DNA from: Metellina segmentata
Lineage: Eukaryota > Arthropoda > Arachnida > Araneae > Tetragnathidae
Direction of reading: 5' to 3'
NCBI GenBank assembly: GCA_947359465.1
Contig: OX375872.1
Coordinates: 138,217,432-138,281,431 of the forward strand
Length of the DNA stretch: 64,000 nt
The notes under the pieces were generated by a model. The model did not search any database. It was given only the letters and a program-made list of their open reading frames with translations, and was not told the DNA's origin. The position numbers and the translations under genes were made by a program. Shown here one piece after another: positions 1 through 12,261 of the stretch. Each line of letters starts with the position of its first letter. The first letter of the stretch is position 1.

Positions 1-260
1 TAAGGCGGAATGGCAATATTTGGCCAAACACAAGCAGACAACCCTAAGAATTTATTTGTATTTTTTAAATCAACGTCACATTGGAGAAACACAACGGTCC
101 GGTATCAACATCGAAGGGAAAGAGACGAAGACAGCACCATGTAATTTAGAACCACGGTCAGATGACGAGGCCACACTTGAGCTGACAACCTTAAGAGATG
201 GACATACACGCATCAGGAAAGTTTTACTGACACAGAAGAAATTCACACAGGGTATCTTAC
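1..260 (-). mobile_element. SINE family 2 copy, interrupted
   Basis: Pieces 1-49 and 184-260 carry the family 2 signatures AATATTTGGCCA and AAAGTTTTACTGACACAG; the middle is the inserted SINE 1 fragment. The 3' end lies outside the window. Confidence 0.6.
50..183 (-). mobile_element. SINE family 1 fragment nested in SINE family 2
   Basis: Contains the family body (AACCACGGTCAGATGACGA at 153-171). It is flanked by GACAACCCTAAGA (37-49) and GACAACCTTAAGA (184-196), a 13-base TSD with one mismatch. It is 5'-truncated, as retroposed copies often are. Confidence 0.72.
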
Positions 261-881
261 AGGAATACGGAGACTGCCAACGCAGTGGACATATCCAGAG
301 CCATAGCGGGCCCAATCAAGAGTAGATACAGGGAGACTTTAAACCAGAAATGACGCAAAATAAAATTTAAAAGCGACAGTCACTAAATCGCATGACAAGA
401 ACGTTAAGCACGTCTATTTCATCCCAAGATTTAATATTCATTGTGTGATAACATGGAATAAAGAACGGTTCTACGACTAGATTACGAACCTGAATAGCCG
501 ATAACAAGCGGAAGACGTGTGCTATGTGATGTGAATTAACGAGTAGTTTTTACACATAAAAACAATTAGAGAGAAATGCACAGGGAACCGAACACGAATG
601 TCGTCTAGTCCACCTGAGAAAATACCAAAGGATGGAGAAACGAGCATGTCTTTTTTATACTTGCGGGGTTTCAGACAAGCGCTGATGTTTCAAGCATCAG
701 CTAAAGAATTCGAGGTTCGTATCATGACTTCTGCTTTCATTCCTTTAAATCGTGGATGGAGAACTCGAGGTTCGCCATAATCCTTTAGAAAAAGCAATTT
801 GATTGATTGCAAGAATACATATGTGTGTGCTAAGTGACTGAATGGGTATTTGCGTTTATACGTATTAGCATACATACATAC

Positions 882-922
882 GTAATAATAATAATAATAA
901 TAATATATATATATATATATAC
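882..922. repeat. Microsatellite (AAT)n then (AT)n
   Basis: About seven AAT units run directly into about ten AT units. Confidence 0.95.
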
Positions 923-1262
923 ACGTCTCCAATATCAATTTGCAGAACCACAATACATCGACGTTAACGATCCTAAAAAGGTGAAATGATGTAGTTTAAG
1001 ACACGAAAAGATGAGATGAATAAAAAACATGTGGGTTACCCTAACAGAGAAAGCAAATTATGAGAACCCATCTCAAAAAGACATCTAAGATGGGGTAACC
1101 CATCTTAGTTCATTAAAAGCACTTGAGGGGCCGTAATTTTAATTGGGATGAATTATAGATGAGGTAAAAATCCAGAGAAATGTGTAAAGTGATGAATGCG
1201 GAGGGTGGCCCAAAAAAAGTCTGATAAAATTGGTAACGAAATATTAGAAAAAAGCGGCTTGA

Positions 1263-1700
1263 GTTTTTGGTTTTGGGGCGCAAGGGCCATATTTGGCTAA
1301 GCCGCGCCAAACACATGCGACAGATAACAACAAGGAAATTGTAGGTAGGTATTTGAATATCACACTGGAGTAACACAACATTCTATTGGCTACGGTCCGG
1401 GATCAAACCTTAAGGGAAAGATTAGAGGACACTACGTAGTTTTAAACCACGGTCAGTTGATGAGGTAACACTTGAACTGGCACGCTACTCTCCAAACTTC
1501 CACACGATGTCAAGGTGAAGACATTTGAGGTGACGATAGATTTAACGTACACCAGCCACCTTTGTACAAGACGGTCTTTGGTTGGATTCGAAGTCGTAAC
1601 CCTCCGGTTGCTGATCTCTTACTCTTCCAACCGGGCTACCGCGGCCCCTCAAGTAAATGGTTATACAAGAAAAGTTTTACTCACACAGAATAGAGGTTGG
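1263..1700 (-). mobile_element. SINE family 2 copy split by SINE family 1
   Basis: 1263-1341 (GGGGCGCAAGGGCCATATTT) and 1661-1690 (AAAGTTTTACTCACACAG) are the two parts of one family 2 copy around the SINE 1 insertion. Confidence 0.6.
1342..1649 (-). mobile_element. SINE family 1, full length, head type 2
   Basis: On the - strand it begins AGGGGCCGCGGTAGCCCGGT (tRNA-like A box), then a B-box-like ACTTCGAATCC, then the shared body, ending in a TACC-rich tail. Flanks CAAGGAAATTG (1331-1341) and CAAGTAAATGG (1650-1660) match at nine of eleven, a likely TSD. It too lies inside a SINE family 2 copy. Confidence 0.75.
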
Positions 1701-1845
1701 TTGGATTTCCTCTTATGGGGCGCAAGGGCGATATTTGGCCATGCTGCGCCAAAACAAGACAACGTCCAGTAACGGACCAACACAAACAAAGTTTTACTGA
1801 CACAGGAGAAATACACCCAGGAAGGAATCGAACCCTGAATGGTGA
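1697..1845 (-). mobile_element. SINE family 2 copy
   Basis: Contains GGGGCGCAAGGGCGATATTT, GTTTTACTGACACAGGAG and a B-box-like GGAATCGAACCC on the + strand reading, i.e. the element's tRNA-like head lies at its right. It directly follows the previous family 2 copy. Confidence 0.65.
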
Positions 1846-3984
1846 AGTAATTGAACGAGACAAGAAAAATCTCTGGTATAATACCCCCTAGAAATAAAAG
1901 TTGAGGAATCCCCGAAAGTTTTTAAATGTTTCAATCAAAACTGAAATTGAAGCTATTTTAATCAGAGTAAATCGAAGTTTCACTTATCACATGTAAAATG
2001 CACGTAGATGTCTGAAAACGGCCAAAAGATCATTAAACGTGATATCCATTTAGTATTACGGCCTTTCGATTGGGATAGAAAACCGATAAAAGTTTCCGAA
2101 ATCACTTATTGCTATTCAAATGCTCATTATTGCTTGCGGAGGATTCGCAAGTAATGAATGCGCACTGAAACATACCCTTTGATATACTTCATTGTTAACG
2201 AATATTTATTCAAAAACACATCTCGTGTTATCATTAATTATCATACAAAACCTCTGAAATAGAGTAACTCAACTAAGCTGTTTATCAGCAACAGTTTAAT
2301 GTGTTTCGAATTAGAAAATGTTTTTAATTACTGTATAAAATAAACTCCCCTTGTCCAACGTTGCATTATTTTCTATTAAAAGCCATACTGGCCTCCCATA
2401 AGCCCCAGCCTCTTGGGAATTTTCCGATGGGTTTATCCTTTCACTGCAGAACTAGGAGCATCAGCCTCTTTAGAATTTTCCAGTGGGCCTTGTCTGTCAC
2501 TGAAAGACGTCTTTAACGTTAATACTCTCAGTGATCAATCAGTGATTCGACAATGAAGTAGACGATTCCCGACGATTGTTTTCACTGTTGCGTAACTGCA
2601 GTTCACAAGTCTCCCTCTAGGATTGTCAAAGTTCAGACACATTCATCCAGTGTTTGGAATATCCCCCGTCACTGTTAGCCTTTGGAAAATAACATTTAGG
2701 TCTTAATTATTTTATTATCACAGGTGCCTGTTCATTTTTCAACGTTGTTCAAGCTACTTAACCATTTGTCGACTTCAACCCTAGGAAATACATGTATGGT
2801 AGTTACTTCGAAGAATTTCTTTGGTTGAAACTAGAGAAGGCTCCCTTCCCTTGAGGGAAACAATACTTCGATCACCGACACATCGCTCTTGTAGGGGTTT
2901 GGTTTAAATTTCCGTTTCGGTGAAACGCAATGTGCTCATTGAACGCACGCATCTCAAGCGAGCAGATAGTGAATTAGGGCTTCTATAAATGCAACTTTAA
3001 TGAGCACGAATTGAGTCGCTCAGAAGCCAATTCGAGAAAACGAAAATTGAGAAAATTAATGTTTTTAATGCATTGGTTTTTATAATTTTTGGTTTATTAA
3101 TTTGATTAGAAAAATATAGTATTTTCAAAGGGTAGGCTCTGCAACAAAACATGCCCACGATGTGCAAATAAAAACGTTAGAGAAATTTAGGTAAAAATAT
3201 TGTAGATTGTTGTTTCATCAGTTCATATTGAAATGTATGGACGCGTTCGTAAATGCAACTTCAATACTGGTGAAACGGAGGTCGGATAAAGGATTATTTT
3301 CTGGTTTACATTTTTTCAAAGATTTGTTTACGAACGCGGTCTTGGTATTATCAACACATATCGAAAGAAGAATTTAGATTTTTTTTTTAATTTATGTAAA
3401 AAATAGTGAAAAAAGTGGAAAATGGTTTCTGAAACTATACAACATATTCAGAAACTATAAAAAGAAGGGCTTTCTGACTAAGAAAAAACAATGCTACGAG
3501 TAAATCCTTTAATAATTAAAAAAAATATTATTTATTCCATTAAAATTTACAAATATCAAAAAATAGGCTTAACCGCATTGGCTTCTGAGCGACTCAATTG
3601 TGTGAAAACATATAATGCGGCTGCCGCGAGAAGGCAGTTTAGACAAGTGGGTTTGAACGATTCTATTAGTTAAATTAGGGGACTGGTGGTGAAGTAAGAA
3701 AATTCCTTTGCAGCGGATTCAGGTTCTAAGATTATCTTTCGATGCCGATAGCGATATCATTGATAAGGAGTTGGCAGGGGGAAGCATCCCACGGCTATCG
3801 CCATTCATGCCTTTGACGCTTTTATGCCTATTCAGAAACATCAACTGATCCAAGGTTGACTGCCTTCTCATAGGAGCAGCACTTTTGTGGATCTTTACGC
3901 CCAAAGGGTGATCCAGCGGTGCCATCAAGCAGAGTGCCAAAGTTAAGTTTGCATTTTGCGCCTATTTGTTGACAGTTACCATCC
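1846..3984. other. Unassigned DNA
   Basis: Apart from the inverted repeat arms at 3009 and 3574 nothing was recognised. Two short similar phrases (AAATGCAACTTYAAT at about 2986 and 3251) suggest old repeat content. Confidence 0.4.
3009..3034. repeat. Inverted repeat arm (partner 3574-3599)
   Basis: Arm AATTGAGTCGCTCAGAAGCC plus AATTCG; the reverse complement lies at 3574-3599 with one mismatch. A second inner pair (GCGTTCGTAAA 3243-3253, TTTACGAACGC 3327-3337) is centred roughly in the same segment. Possibly a decayed fold-back element. Confidence 0.6.
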
Positions 3985-4110
3985 AACCTGGTTGCTTGGG
4001 TTTTATGGCACAAGGGTCATATTTAGCCCAGCTGAACCAAACACTAGCAAATAATGGGCATACTCACAAGGAAAGTACTACTGACACAGAAAAGAGAAAT
4101 ACATAAAGGT
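3985..4110 (-). mobile_element. SINE family 2 copy
   Basis: Starts GGGTTTTATGGCACAAGGGT (reverse complement of the family 3' end) and continues to ACTGACACAGAAAAG. Confidence 0.65.
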
Positions 4111-7100
4111 TAAGTTACACGAATGGACCAGCCTACAACTAGCTGGTTGCTAGAGCAGTGTGCAAACCCATACCATCCATCCTAAGCAGGTTCTGGATTA
4201 TCTCCAGATAGACATCGGGTAATCTATTTATGCCAGGTGAGATAATTATAAAACAATGACCTAAAGGAAGCTGTTATTTATTTTCAAAAAATTAAGAATT
4301 AACAGTCTTTCCTACTTAAGACTTCAATCCTGTTAAGAATGTGTAAGTAAAACGGTCCTTTCAGTTAAGTGTCACTTCGAATGGCAGGTTGAAAAAATGA
4401 GCAAATATCAGGTATGTGCAAAAGTCCTACATGTCTTTGGAGATCCAATAAAACGTGTAGATACCCAGCATATAAATGCATGATCGCTTGGGCATCGTGG
4501 AGTTGCAACCTCTATATTTACCAAGAGTCAATAAGCCCCATTGGAAAAGTAGATTGATAGTGTACATACTGTCTTGTTAGGCATATTGATATTTTGGTAC
4601 GGTTCCAACAAGGCAGTCAATTTTTGAATAAATGTGGGAAGCTTTGGAAGGCTGTCGTATGCAAAACATAAAAGGCGATCACTGTGGTATAATTTTCATC
4701 TGCCAATTCATTATCAATGCTATTGCTTTGGCACTGAACAATAAATTTAGAACCAGAAACCGGCTAAAGATGCCAATTGTACAAAGAGGAATTTGTTTAT
4801 GTTATCTCATATCTCCTAATTTAACTAAGATTAGTTCAAAACAAAATGACTCAGTTGCCTTCTCATGGAAATTGGACTGTACAATGTTTATCAACACCTG
4901 ATGGTACAATGTTTGACCTATTTAGACACTTGGTCCTCCAAAATTTTTCAATAGTCCTAGGAGTGATACGTCCATCAGGAATAATCAGTTAGCTAGAAGA
5001 ATTTCCCAATGTGATCCATTTTTGCTCAAATTTGTACAATGACATGACAAGCTAGTGCAGAGCTATTTTTATAATAGGACATGTTATCTTAAATAAATGA
5101 CTATTTAAAATCAATTTTGTGTTTCAGACCAGAGACAAAGCTAGACTCTTTTGAACCTAGGGTAAATAAGGTTGTTGTCAGAAAAAATATTTGCTATTTA
5201 ATATGATAGTCTGATACTGTTCCTGTCTCTAGGATGGAAGTAAGAAAGTGCATACTTTGTTTTGTGCTCTTGTATTTGAGAAGTAATTTTATTACTTTCT
5301 CTTCTGTGAGTAGTAATACTATGGTAAGGAGATACATGACATGAAGAACTGACTTTTTAAACATTGTATTCTAAGAATGAAGTACATGAAGGAATTCATT
5401 TCACGCAAAGCAATGGAAAATGCTTCTGTGAAAAAGATAAAATTAAGCTTAAAATTACAAAACATTCTTTTCAAAAACTGCTGCGCCTTTTGACATTACA
5501 TCTCGGGGTCACCACCCTGTTGACCCCCATCTTGACGCTAACTTTTTTTCTTAGGCTAATGGTGATCAGCAGCTGTTGATTGAATTTTATGGTACATTTA
5601 TGCAAGGATATATTATGTATACATATATAAAAATGGTTTGGCTACTTTGACTCAACAGTCAGCAAAACTTATCTCTTATTAACTCTATGACAAGGATATC
5701 TTGATGTAACATGAATGTTTTTAGTCAAATGTTTTGGATGCCTTAGAACAGCAGAAGTTCAAAATTATAAAAAATTTCTTAAATAGTGAAGCAAAAGGGA
5801 TAATTTATGACTGAATCAAGGATTGGTTAAAGAAGTGAATTTAATTTTCGCTAAATTATTGTGAAATTATAAAGTAGTCAATTTTTTTTAAAGTTGCCAA
5901 ATTTTCAAAATGGCTTTTGAGACAATTGTTTGAAAAGATACCTCCAGTTCCCAGGGTTGAAAAATTGTAGCCAAAGTTACCTGTTGGCAGCCCTGCAAAG
6001 TGCATTGCATGCACATTGAATTGTTTTATAAACATTACTTCTTTTTGCATTTTGATGTGTATATTAAATTTTCACCTCATATGTGTGGCCTTTAAGCATG
6101 TTATAACACTGGGAATTAATGTAAGTATACGCATTTCTTTCTCACCAACAATTGAAATTTGAACTAATATATAAATTATATTTGAAAGATTCACTTACAG
6201 TTTATATTAAATCGATCAAAACTATTCAATTAAATGATCCTGTACTACTTGGAATGAAAAATAAACTTAATTGGATGCACTCAACCTTTTTTCACAACTA
6301 TGGATTTTAACCTGATACAGCAAACAAAATAAAAACTTTAACATAACTTCTGCAAGCCCAATAGAGAAATCAGTAGAAACTTAACCTAATTCTGCAGAAA
6401 TGTGCTCCAGATCTTCGATGAATAGTAAATGCTTTATTCCTAAATTTCATGGAATTGTGCATAAGGTTCAAAACAGATGATGATTTGGCAAAATCTGGAG
6501 CAAAGGAGCTACCTGTAACCAGAAAATGTGACATTGCCCTCTTGGAGGAAGACCATATGTCCAGCTTAAAATCCAACCTTTATAGAAAGTTTGTACCTTG
6601 CCATCATTCGTACACAAGCATATCTTTAAGTGAGCTTATGGATTTCAACATGTCAAGGGTTTTCATGTTGACAAGACTGTCCACTGGATGGCCCAAAGCA
6701 TAATCTTTGTTCATGGTACCAAGTTTTTCCCACAGTGCACCAAATGTAAAAACGCCAGCCACACTACATTACATCTAACATTATTTTGAAGTCAATAGAG
6801 AAGAAATCTTTCCCCCAATAGCTAAATATTTATTTTGCACAGCCTCCATGTATTGGTGTAGAACTTATCTAGCACCACAGGATAACCACCAAACAATAAC
6901 TAAAATTTTAGGTAAGTTTATTTAATTTCTTACATATTGTATATGGAAAAGCATAGGAGGCTACAGAATAAAACTTTTAGTATAGAAAATATTAGGTTTA
7001 TAGACACTTTTCGAGTCAAAAAGTATAAATTAAACCAACTCTTATTTATGACCAAATCATATTTAAGAATTGAAAGCTAATGCATTTCTCATTCCACAGA

Positions 7101-8841
7101 TTATTATTCAAGAATCTACTACTTACCCACAAAAAGGAAGATTACTCATTCTTGTTATTTAGTAAAAATACATTACATCAAGTAATACTTCTCTAATCCC
7201 TAAAAACCCATTAAAACATTGCAGAATCACAAATGTGATTTTATAGTTCAACCTACTTGTTAACAAATTTTGCTATCGAAAGAAACAACACACACACAAA
7301 GCCTAATCTTTCAGATCTATAGTATGGTCATTAGTAAGTTGAATACAAAATCTTTTGGACGAAATTCAAATTATTTAAATAATTTCTAAACAAGATGAAC
7401 GTTTGAGGATTTTCTGATCCAAAAATAAAAGCAAAGCAGGTATCTGACTAATGGTGAAATAATTTAATTCAGTGAATTTTTGTCGTCGTACAAACATAAC
7501 AACCGTATCCATGACCATCTCAAAATTTATGGAAATGAAGAAATCAATACAGGTAAGAAAAGGCAATGAAAAAAGTTTTCTCAAACTACCCGATTGCCGA
7601 AAATAAGATGCTAGCAAGATGATTTTCCATGACCTTATTTTCGAGAAAATTGTGCCATGATATATCCGCTGACCAACATAACATTTTTACATCTCAAGAT
7701 GTGGTAGAAACGGTAAAAACATAAAAGTGAAGAGCACAAGAAAGAGGATTTTGTTGGGGCAAAGATCGATGACGAAGTAAAATAACTTTGAACGCTAAAC
7801 ATTTTAAAACAGATATGCATATTTGTATACAAACTAATGACTTACCTGCGAGCTATAATCGTGAGACAATCTGTTCAGCTGTGCCATCACCTGCAATTTT
7901 TGGAATGTTTGCACGAATTATAATCAATTTCTCACAAACATCGCTATTCAATGGCCAATTACAATCCCAAACAATGAACTCAGCATTCAGAAATATTTTT
8001 TACGTTTTTTCACCCCGCTCTCGAACTCTAGTTTTCCTCTTTAGACACCTGTTTAGGTAGGTAAGAAAAAGGAATCCCAAGTTTTATGACTTGTTCGTAA
8101 AGCTCCACCTATGATACAAACTTTTTTAATACTTCCTTCTCATTGGCTGAATCGAATATCAATCAAGTGACGTCATGAAACTTATTTACTGTGCGATTGG
8201 TGTAAAGTTCTCTGCTTGTGTAATTCTGAAATTTTAAAATGTTATATTAATTCTCGTCGACCATCGCCGGAAAGAAGCTTAAAAAACCACAGAATAGAAA
8301 AAAGTGCACTAAAAGTTTGGATGTACCAACCTACTTTTCACATTCATTTATGTTGGATTTTGCCAATATTAATTAAAGTTGACGGAAGTCAATGTCTGGA
8401 AAGCCAATGGTTGAAAAATAGGTGTCTAGGTCATGCTAAAGGGATAATTGTGATAATACTTTACTCGATTTTTCTTGACTGCTCACAAAAAGGATGAAAA
8501 TTTGAAGCTCATTTGCAATACAAATTAAGGAATGATTGACAAACAAATTTTGAAAACATTGATAATTTCTTATTCTGTGAAAAAAAAGTTTTTTCAATTC
8601 GGGCTAGTCGTAATTTCTCCGGGCAGGTAGATATTTATATAAACATACAAACCAGACAGAAAACGATGACTTAGCTTCTGTAACTCAAATGTTCTCGCAT
8701 GATACATAAAGGGATTACCTTAAATGTATTGTCGCCATTTTGGTGACATTTAGCGTTTACTCTTAACGTCATTTCTCGAATAACTTCAAGAAGCAGGTTC
8801 CATCTCAGAAACACTACTACGACTTGAAAGGAACACACCAC
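4111..8841. other. Unassigned AT-rich DNA
   Basis: No convincing exon or element was seen except the promoter-like block at 8142-8200. A stretch on the - strand at about 6370-6760 stays open in pieces of protein-like composition (FGALWEKLGT, LGHPVDSLVNMKTLDMLKS) and might be an old processed pseudogene, but it was not identified. Confidence 0.4.
8142..8200. promoter_or_regulatory. Promoter-like block: CRE between two inverted CCAAT boxes
   Basis: A perfect TGACGTCA lies at 8168-8175 with ATTGG (inverted CCAAT) at 8142-8146 and 8196-8200. This spacing is typical of animal TATA-less promoters, sometimes bidirectional. No first exon could be assigned on either side, so the role is inference. 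It might serve the orphan exon at 12.3 kb or SIL1. Confidence 0.3.
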
Positions 8842-8844
8842 ATC

Positions 8845-8975
8845 ACCGTAGCTTGATTCTTCATCTGACCGTGGTTCAAAATTACGTGGTGGTGTTCTTG
8901 AACCTTTCCCTTCCGGATTGATTCCAGACAAGCGTCAATAGCCCGCTTTGTTACTCCAGTTGACGTTAATTCAAC
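8845..8975 (+). mobile_element. SINE family 1 fragment
   Basis: TTCATCTGACCGTGGTTCAA, AATAGCCCG and a GTTGACGTTAATTCAACT end are the family body and 3' part. Confidence 0.7.
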
Positions 8976-10279
8976 TACACCCCCTTATCTTGACTGAAAA
9001 TACATCTCATATCATGGATAATAATTGGATAAACGTTTGATTTTTTCCGGTCTATTTTCGGCGAAATGTGTTTCCTGTACATATTTTGAACTTGACGCTG
9101 GTTGACTTTTTTTTCAAATACGTTTCCAGTACTTAGCCAATTCGAAACAATGAATTCCGAACAGGAATTGGCTAATTGATTGATCATCCTTTATCAGATT
9201 AAACGGCAATTATCACCCAAACAGTGATAAAATTCATTTTAAGATACTCTAATACATATTACCCCAAAGTATTTGGATAACAGGAAGTATAATTTACGTC
9301 TTTTGACTTCTTGTTTACACTGAAACTTATTCTAATATATTTTATGCTTGTCGTCTCATTCGGATATTTGTGATATAATTTGAATATTTAAATGAGAAAT
9401 TAATATTCTCTAAAGGTTTTCAATAAAATCTCATCAATAATATAATTAAAGTCCTAAAGCGAATTTCCCCGTTAAGCCTTCACTTCAACTTGAGAGTCGT
9501 CTGCTAATGTTTTGGTCTGAAGCTGAAGTTAAACGCTGATGCGGTAAGAAATTGTTTTTGACAGTAATTAGAGTTTATAATTTCTTGTTTTAACCTCTGA
9601 ATCGAATCACTCATCGAAATATTCAAGCCTTTCATTTCTTTAGCAATTGTTTAGAATTTCCACACTTGGCATTTCTTTGAAAATCTTACTTGGGTCACCT
9701 GCTGTCGTGTAGCTCTTAAAACTTGGTTTAGCTGTGGTTTGTAGTTAAATTACTCTTTTGACGGATATTTTTCAGAGGAGTGATATTTTTAAAACCTGTT
9801 TTTTTGTATAAAATTGAGGAAAACTTAGGAACTTGGCCTTTATACTTGTACTGACTCGCGTAAACAGTGTATGTGCATTCATATTATATAGATATAACAA
9901 GCCGGAAAAACTCGTGTTAATAAACGGGATAGGGAAAAACGGATGATGCTGGTCTGCAAAGACAGACTTTAAAAAATGCACATTCTTCTATTGAGAAGAA
10001 AAAGACAAAATTAATTTTACACTTTTTCAACAAAAAAAATGAGACATAATCTTTCAAAGAAAAGGAAGAAATTCTTCAAGCTGTGTCAAAAATGAACGAA
10101 TTAAAAAATCATAATTACGATTTTTTATTTTTATGTTAATATTTAAAAATGAATTTACTTTTTAAATGAAGAAAATAAAACTATCCTTCCAAATAAAGAA
10201 ATAGAAAAGATAGGTGTGGCTGGGGAGGATCTTTTTATATTCTATCTTTATACTTGATTATATTTATCGTTATTGTTAT
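8976..10279. other. Unassigned AT-rich DNA
   Basis: No gene or element recognised. 10373-10739 is likewise unassigned. Confidence 0.4.
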
Positions 10280-10372
10280 TTGTCACTTTTTTTTTGCTCG
10301 ATTATTCACTTTTTTTCTGCTTGATTATTCTCTTTTTGTCACTTTTTTGGTTCAATTAGTCACTTTTTTAGA
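10280..10372 (+). repeat. Degenerate ~28-bp tandem repeat
   Basis: Four units of GTCACTTTTTT...GATTATTCACTTTTTT type in a T-rich stretch. Confidence 0.6.
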
Positions 10373-10739
10373 CCTTGAAACCTGTTAGGAGCCCTGTATA
10401 CTGTACCATATACTAGGATTCTATCAAATAAATGTTCCTTTTACAGCAATTATATTTTCAGGTTCTGTATGGTAGTACTTTAAACAGTGGCCCAAGGAAA
10501 TTGTCAGTTTTAAGTGTCTCTGGTAAGTGTTGTACACCCCCTTAATAGCATTTAAAAATATTTTTCCCGTTTCAAAATTTTTTTTCCCAGTTTCATTCAT
10601 TGCCCTGAAATGCACATATTTCCCTCTTGAACAGTTAAAAGTCAAAAAATTATGTCAAGGTTTTTAAGTTTAGCATGTAATTTTAAGCAATCAAGTGTTT
10701 TTCAAAATAGCTAGAATTCATAAAAGAAATTGATAACAA

Positions 10740-11115
10740 CTGACAGGCCAGTGTTACGTACAAGAAATTTTACATCCAGTTAAACTCCCATTCCTAAACT
10801 ACCAGGTTCACCCGCTTTTTCAACATGATAATTCTCGACCCCATTTTGCTGCCGTCTCTAAAACATGTCCATGACACAACCATATCTTACCATGGGTGGC
10901 ATATTCACCGGACACGTCCCCAATCAAGAATGTATGGGATGCCATTGGACGGATGTCACCACTCCACTCATACTGCGTAATGCACTGGAACTACGTGACA
11001 GGGTTCAAGCAGCGTGGGATGGACTGTCGCAGGACTTCATAAAGAGCCTGTATGACTCACTACCAAGGCACTTGGCATGCTGTATTAGGAATAATGGCGG
11101 TCATGTGCTATACTG
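10740..11115 (+). pseudogene. Tc1-like transposase C-terminal remnant
   Basis: Conceptual translation gives FQHDNSRPHFAAV (the DN-RPH motif of Tc1 DDE transposases) near 10820. One frame then gives LPWVAYSPDTSPIKNVWDAI (the SPDLNPIE.VWD motif), and after a frameshift near 10960 the reading continues RVQAAWDGLSQDFIKSLYDS and PRHLACCIRNNGGHVLY to the stop at 11116. This is the last third of a Tc1 transposase (cut-and-paste, TA target). A stop also interrupts it near 10867. AATAAA lies at 11144-11149. Terminal inverted repeats were not found. Confidence 0.72.
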
Positions 11116-11507
11116 AATGATACCACTTGTTTTAGTTTTTCTCAATAAAGTTTGTATATTTCAGTCTCAAATTTTAATCAATTCCTCATTCATAACACTT
11201 TACCAACATTGAAAATTTCATTGCATCCTGACAATTCCTTTCAGGTGCAACTTTTTTTGTCTTAGAGTGTATAGTAGCTTTAAAAAGACATACATAAATG
11301 GAAAGTTTCCCAGGTAATCACAACCCATATTATGGGATCAAAACAAATAAGAAGCCACCAGGATTTTATAGAAGTTTACACTAAAATTTGTTTGGTAGAA
11401 AAACTTGTTTATGACCTAAACACAACGCGAGTTTTATTTCCCATCTTACAAGGTTTGTAATTAATGAAATAGCTTTTACATGGACGACCCACTTTACCCT
11501 ACTTTCA

Positions 11508-11850
11508 GCAGGTGTTGTATAAAACGCTCTTGGTTACATGCCTATGTCGCATTCAAGAATTGTACTGTGTTGATTCAGTTTTTTAGATGGTCTAAGAATT
11601 TATTGTATTAATTTTTGCCCTTCTTTTACCCAATCCTGCTTGAATGCAGGTATTGCATAAACCCGTCTTGGTCATGCCTGTATCTCATGCTTGAACTGCA
11701 CTGTGCTGATTCAGTTTGTAAGATGGCTTAAGAGATTATTGTAGTAAGCTTGGGCTCTTCCTTCACCCAGACTTGTTTGAATGCAGGTATTGTATAAACC
11801 CCACTTATTTGTGCCCGTATCTCATGTTAGAATTTTACTGTGTTGACTCA
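11508..11850 (+). repeat. Tandem repeat, ~138-bp unit, about 2.5 copies
   Basis: GCAGGTATTG.ATAAACCC-like starts at 11508, 11646 and 11783 (periods 138 and 137), with shared GTACTGTGTTGATTCAGTTT and TTGAAT at the unit end. Confidence 0.85.
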
Positions 11851-12046
11851 GTTGTGCTTGTATCTGGCATGAGTGGTACTTGTATCTGGCATGAGTGGTG
11901 CTTGTATCTGGCTTGAGTAGTGCTTGTATCTGGCTTGAGTAGTGCTTGTATCTGGCTTGAGTAGTGCTTGTATCTGGCTTGAGTAGTGCTTGTATCTGGC
12001 ATTGAGTAGTGCTTTTATCTTGCATGAGTAGTGCTTGTATCATTGT
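11850..12046 (+). repeat. Minisatellite, 22-bp unit, about 8.5 copies
   Basis: Unit GAGTAGTGCTTGTATCTGGC plus TT. It grows directly out of the partial third 138-bp unit. The middle four units are identical; the outer ones vary (GAGTGG, GGCATT). Confidence 0.92.
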
Positions 12047-12261
12047 GTTTCAAGTTATGAAAAATGAAAACTAATGGCATTCATTGTGGCTTATATTCAT
12101 TATTTTTTTACGTGGTATACTTATGTGTATTGGGGTTAATATTAGAACCGAAAAAAACAGGCATAAGCAATTGGTGTTTGTTTTAGGTGGATTTCTCTCT
12201 TCTAGTTTTTTGTGATTAAATTTGCATCATCAATTTCTTTTCAAAACTTTAATGGTTTCAG

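Noticed and set aside
8216..8497. Possible first exon with signal-like MYQPTFHIHLCWILPILI
   Set aside because: Hydrophobic stretch is short, the frame starts without ATG at its 5' end, and the only nearby donor (GTGTCT) is weak; no link to a downstream exon.
11822..12043. 73-residue open frame with QIQALLKPDTSTTQ repeats
   Set aside because: Reverse-strand reading of the 22-bp minisatellite, whose copies make any frame look repetitive.
11850..12046. Possible CRISPR-like array
   Set aside because: The repeats are directly adjacent with no unique spacers, and the DNA is eukaryotic.
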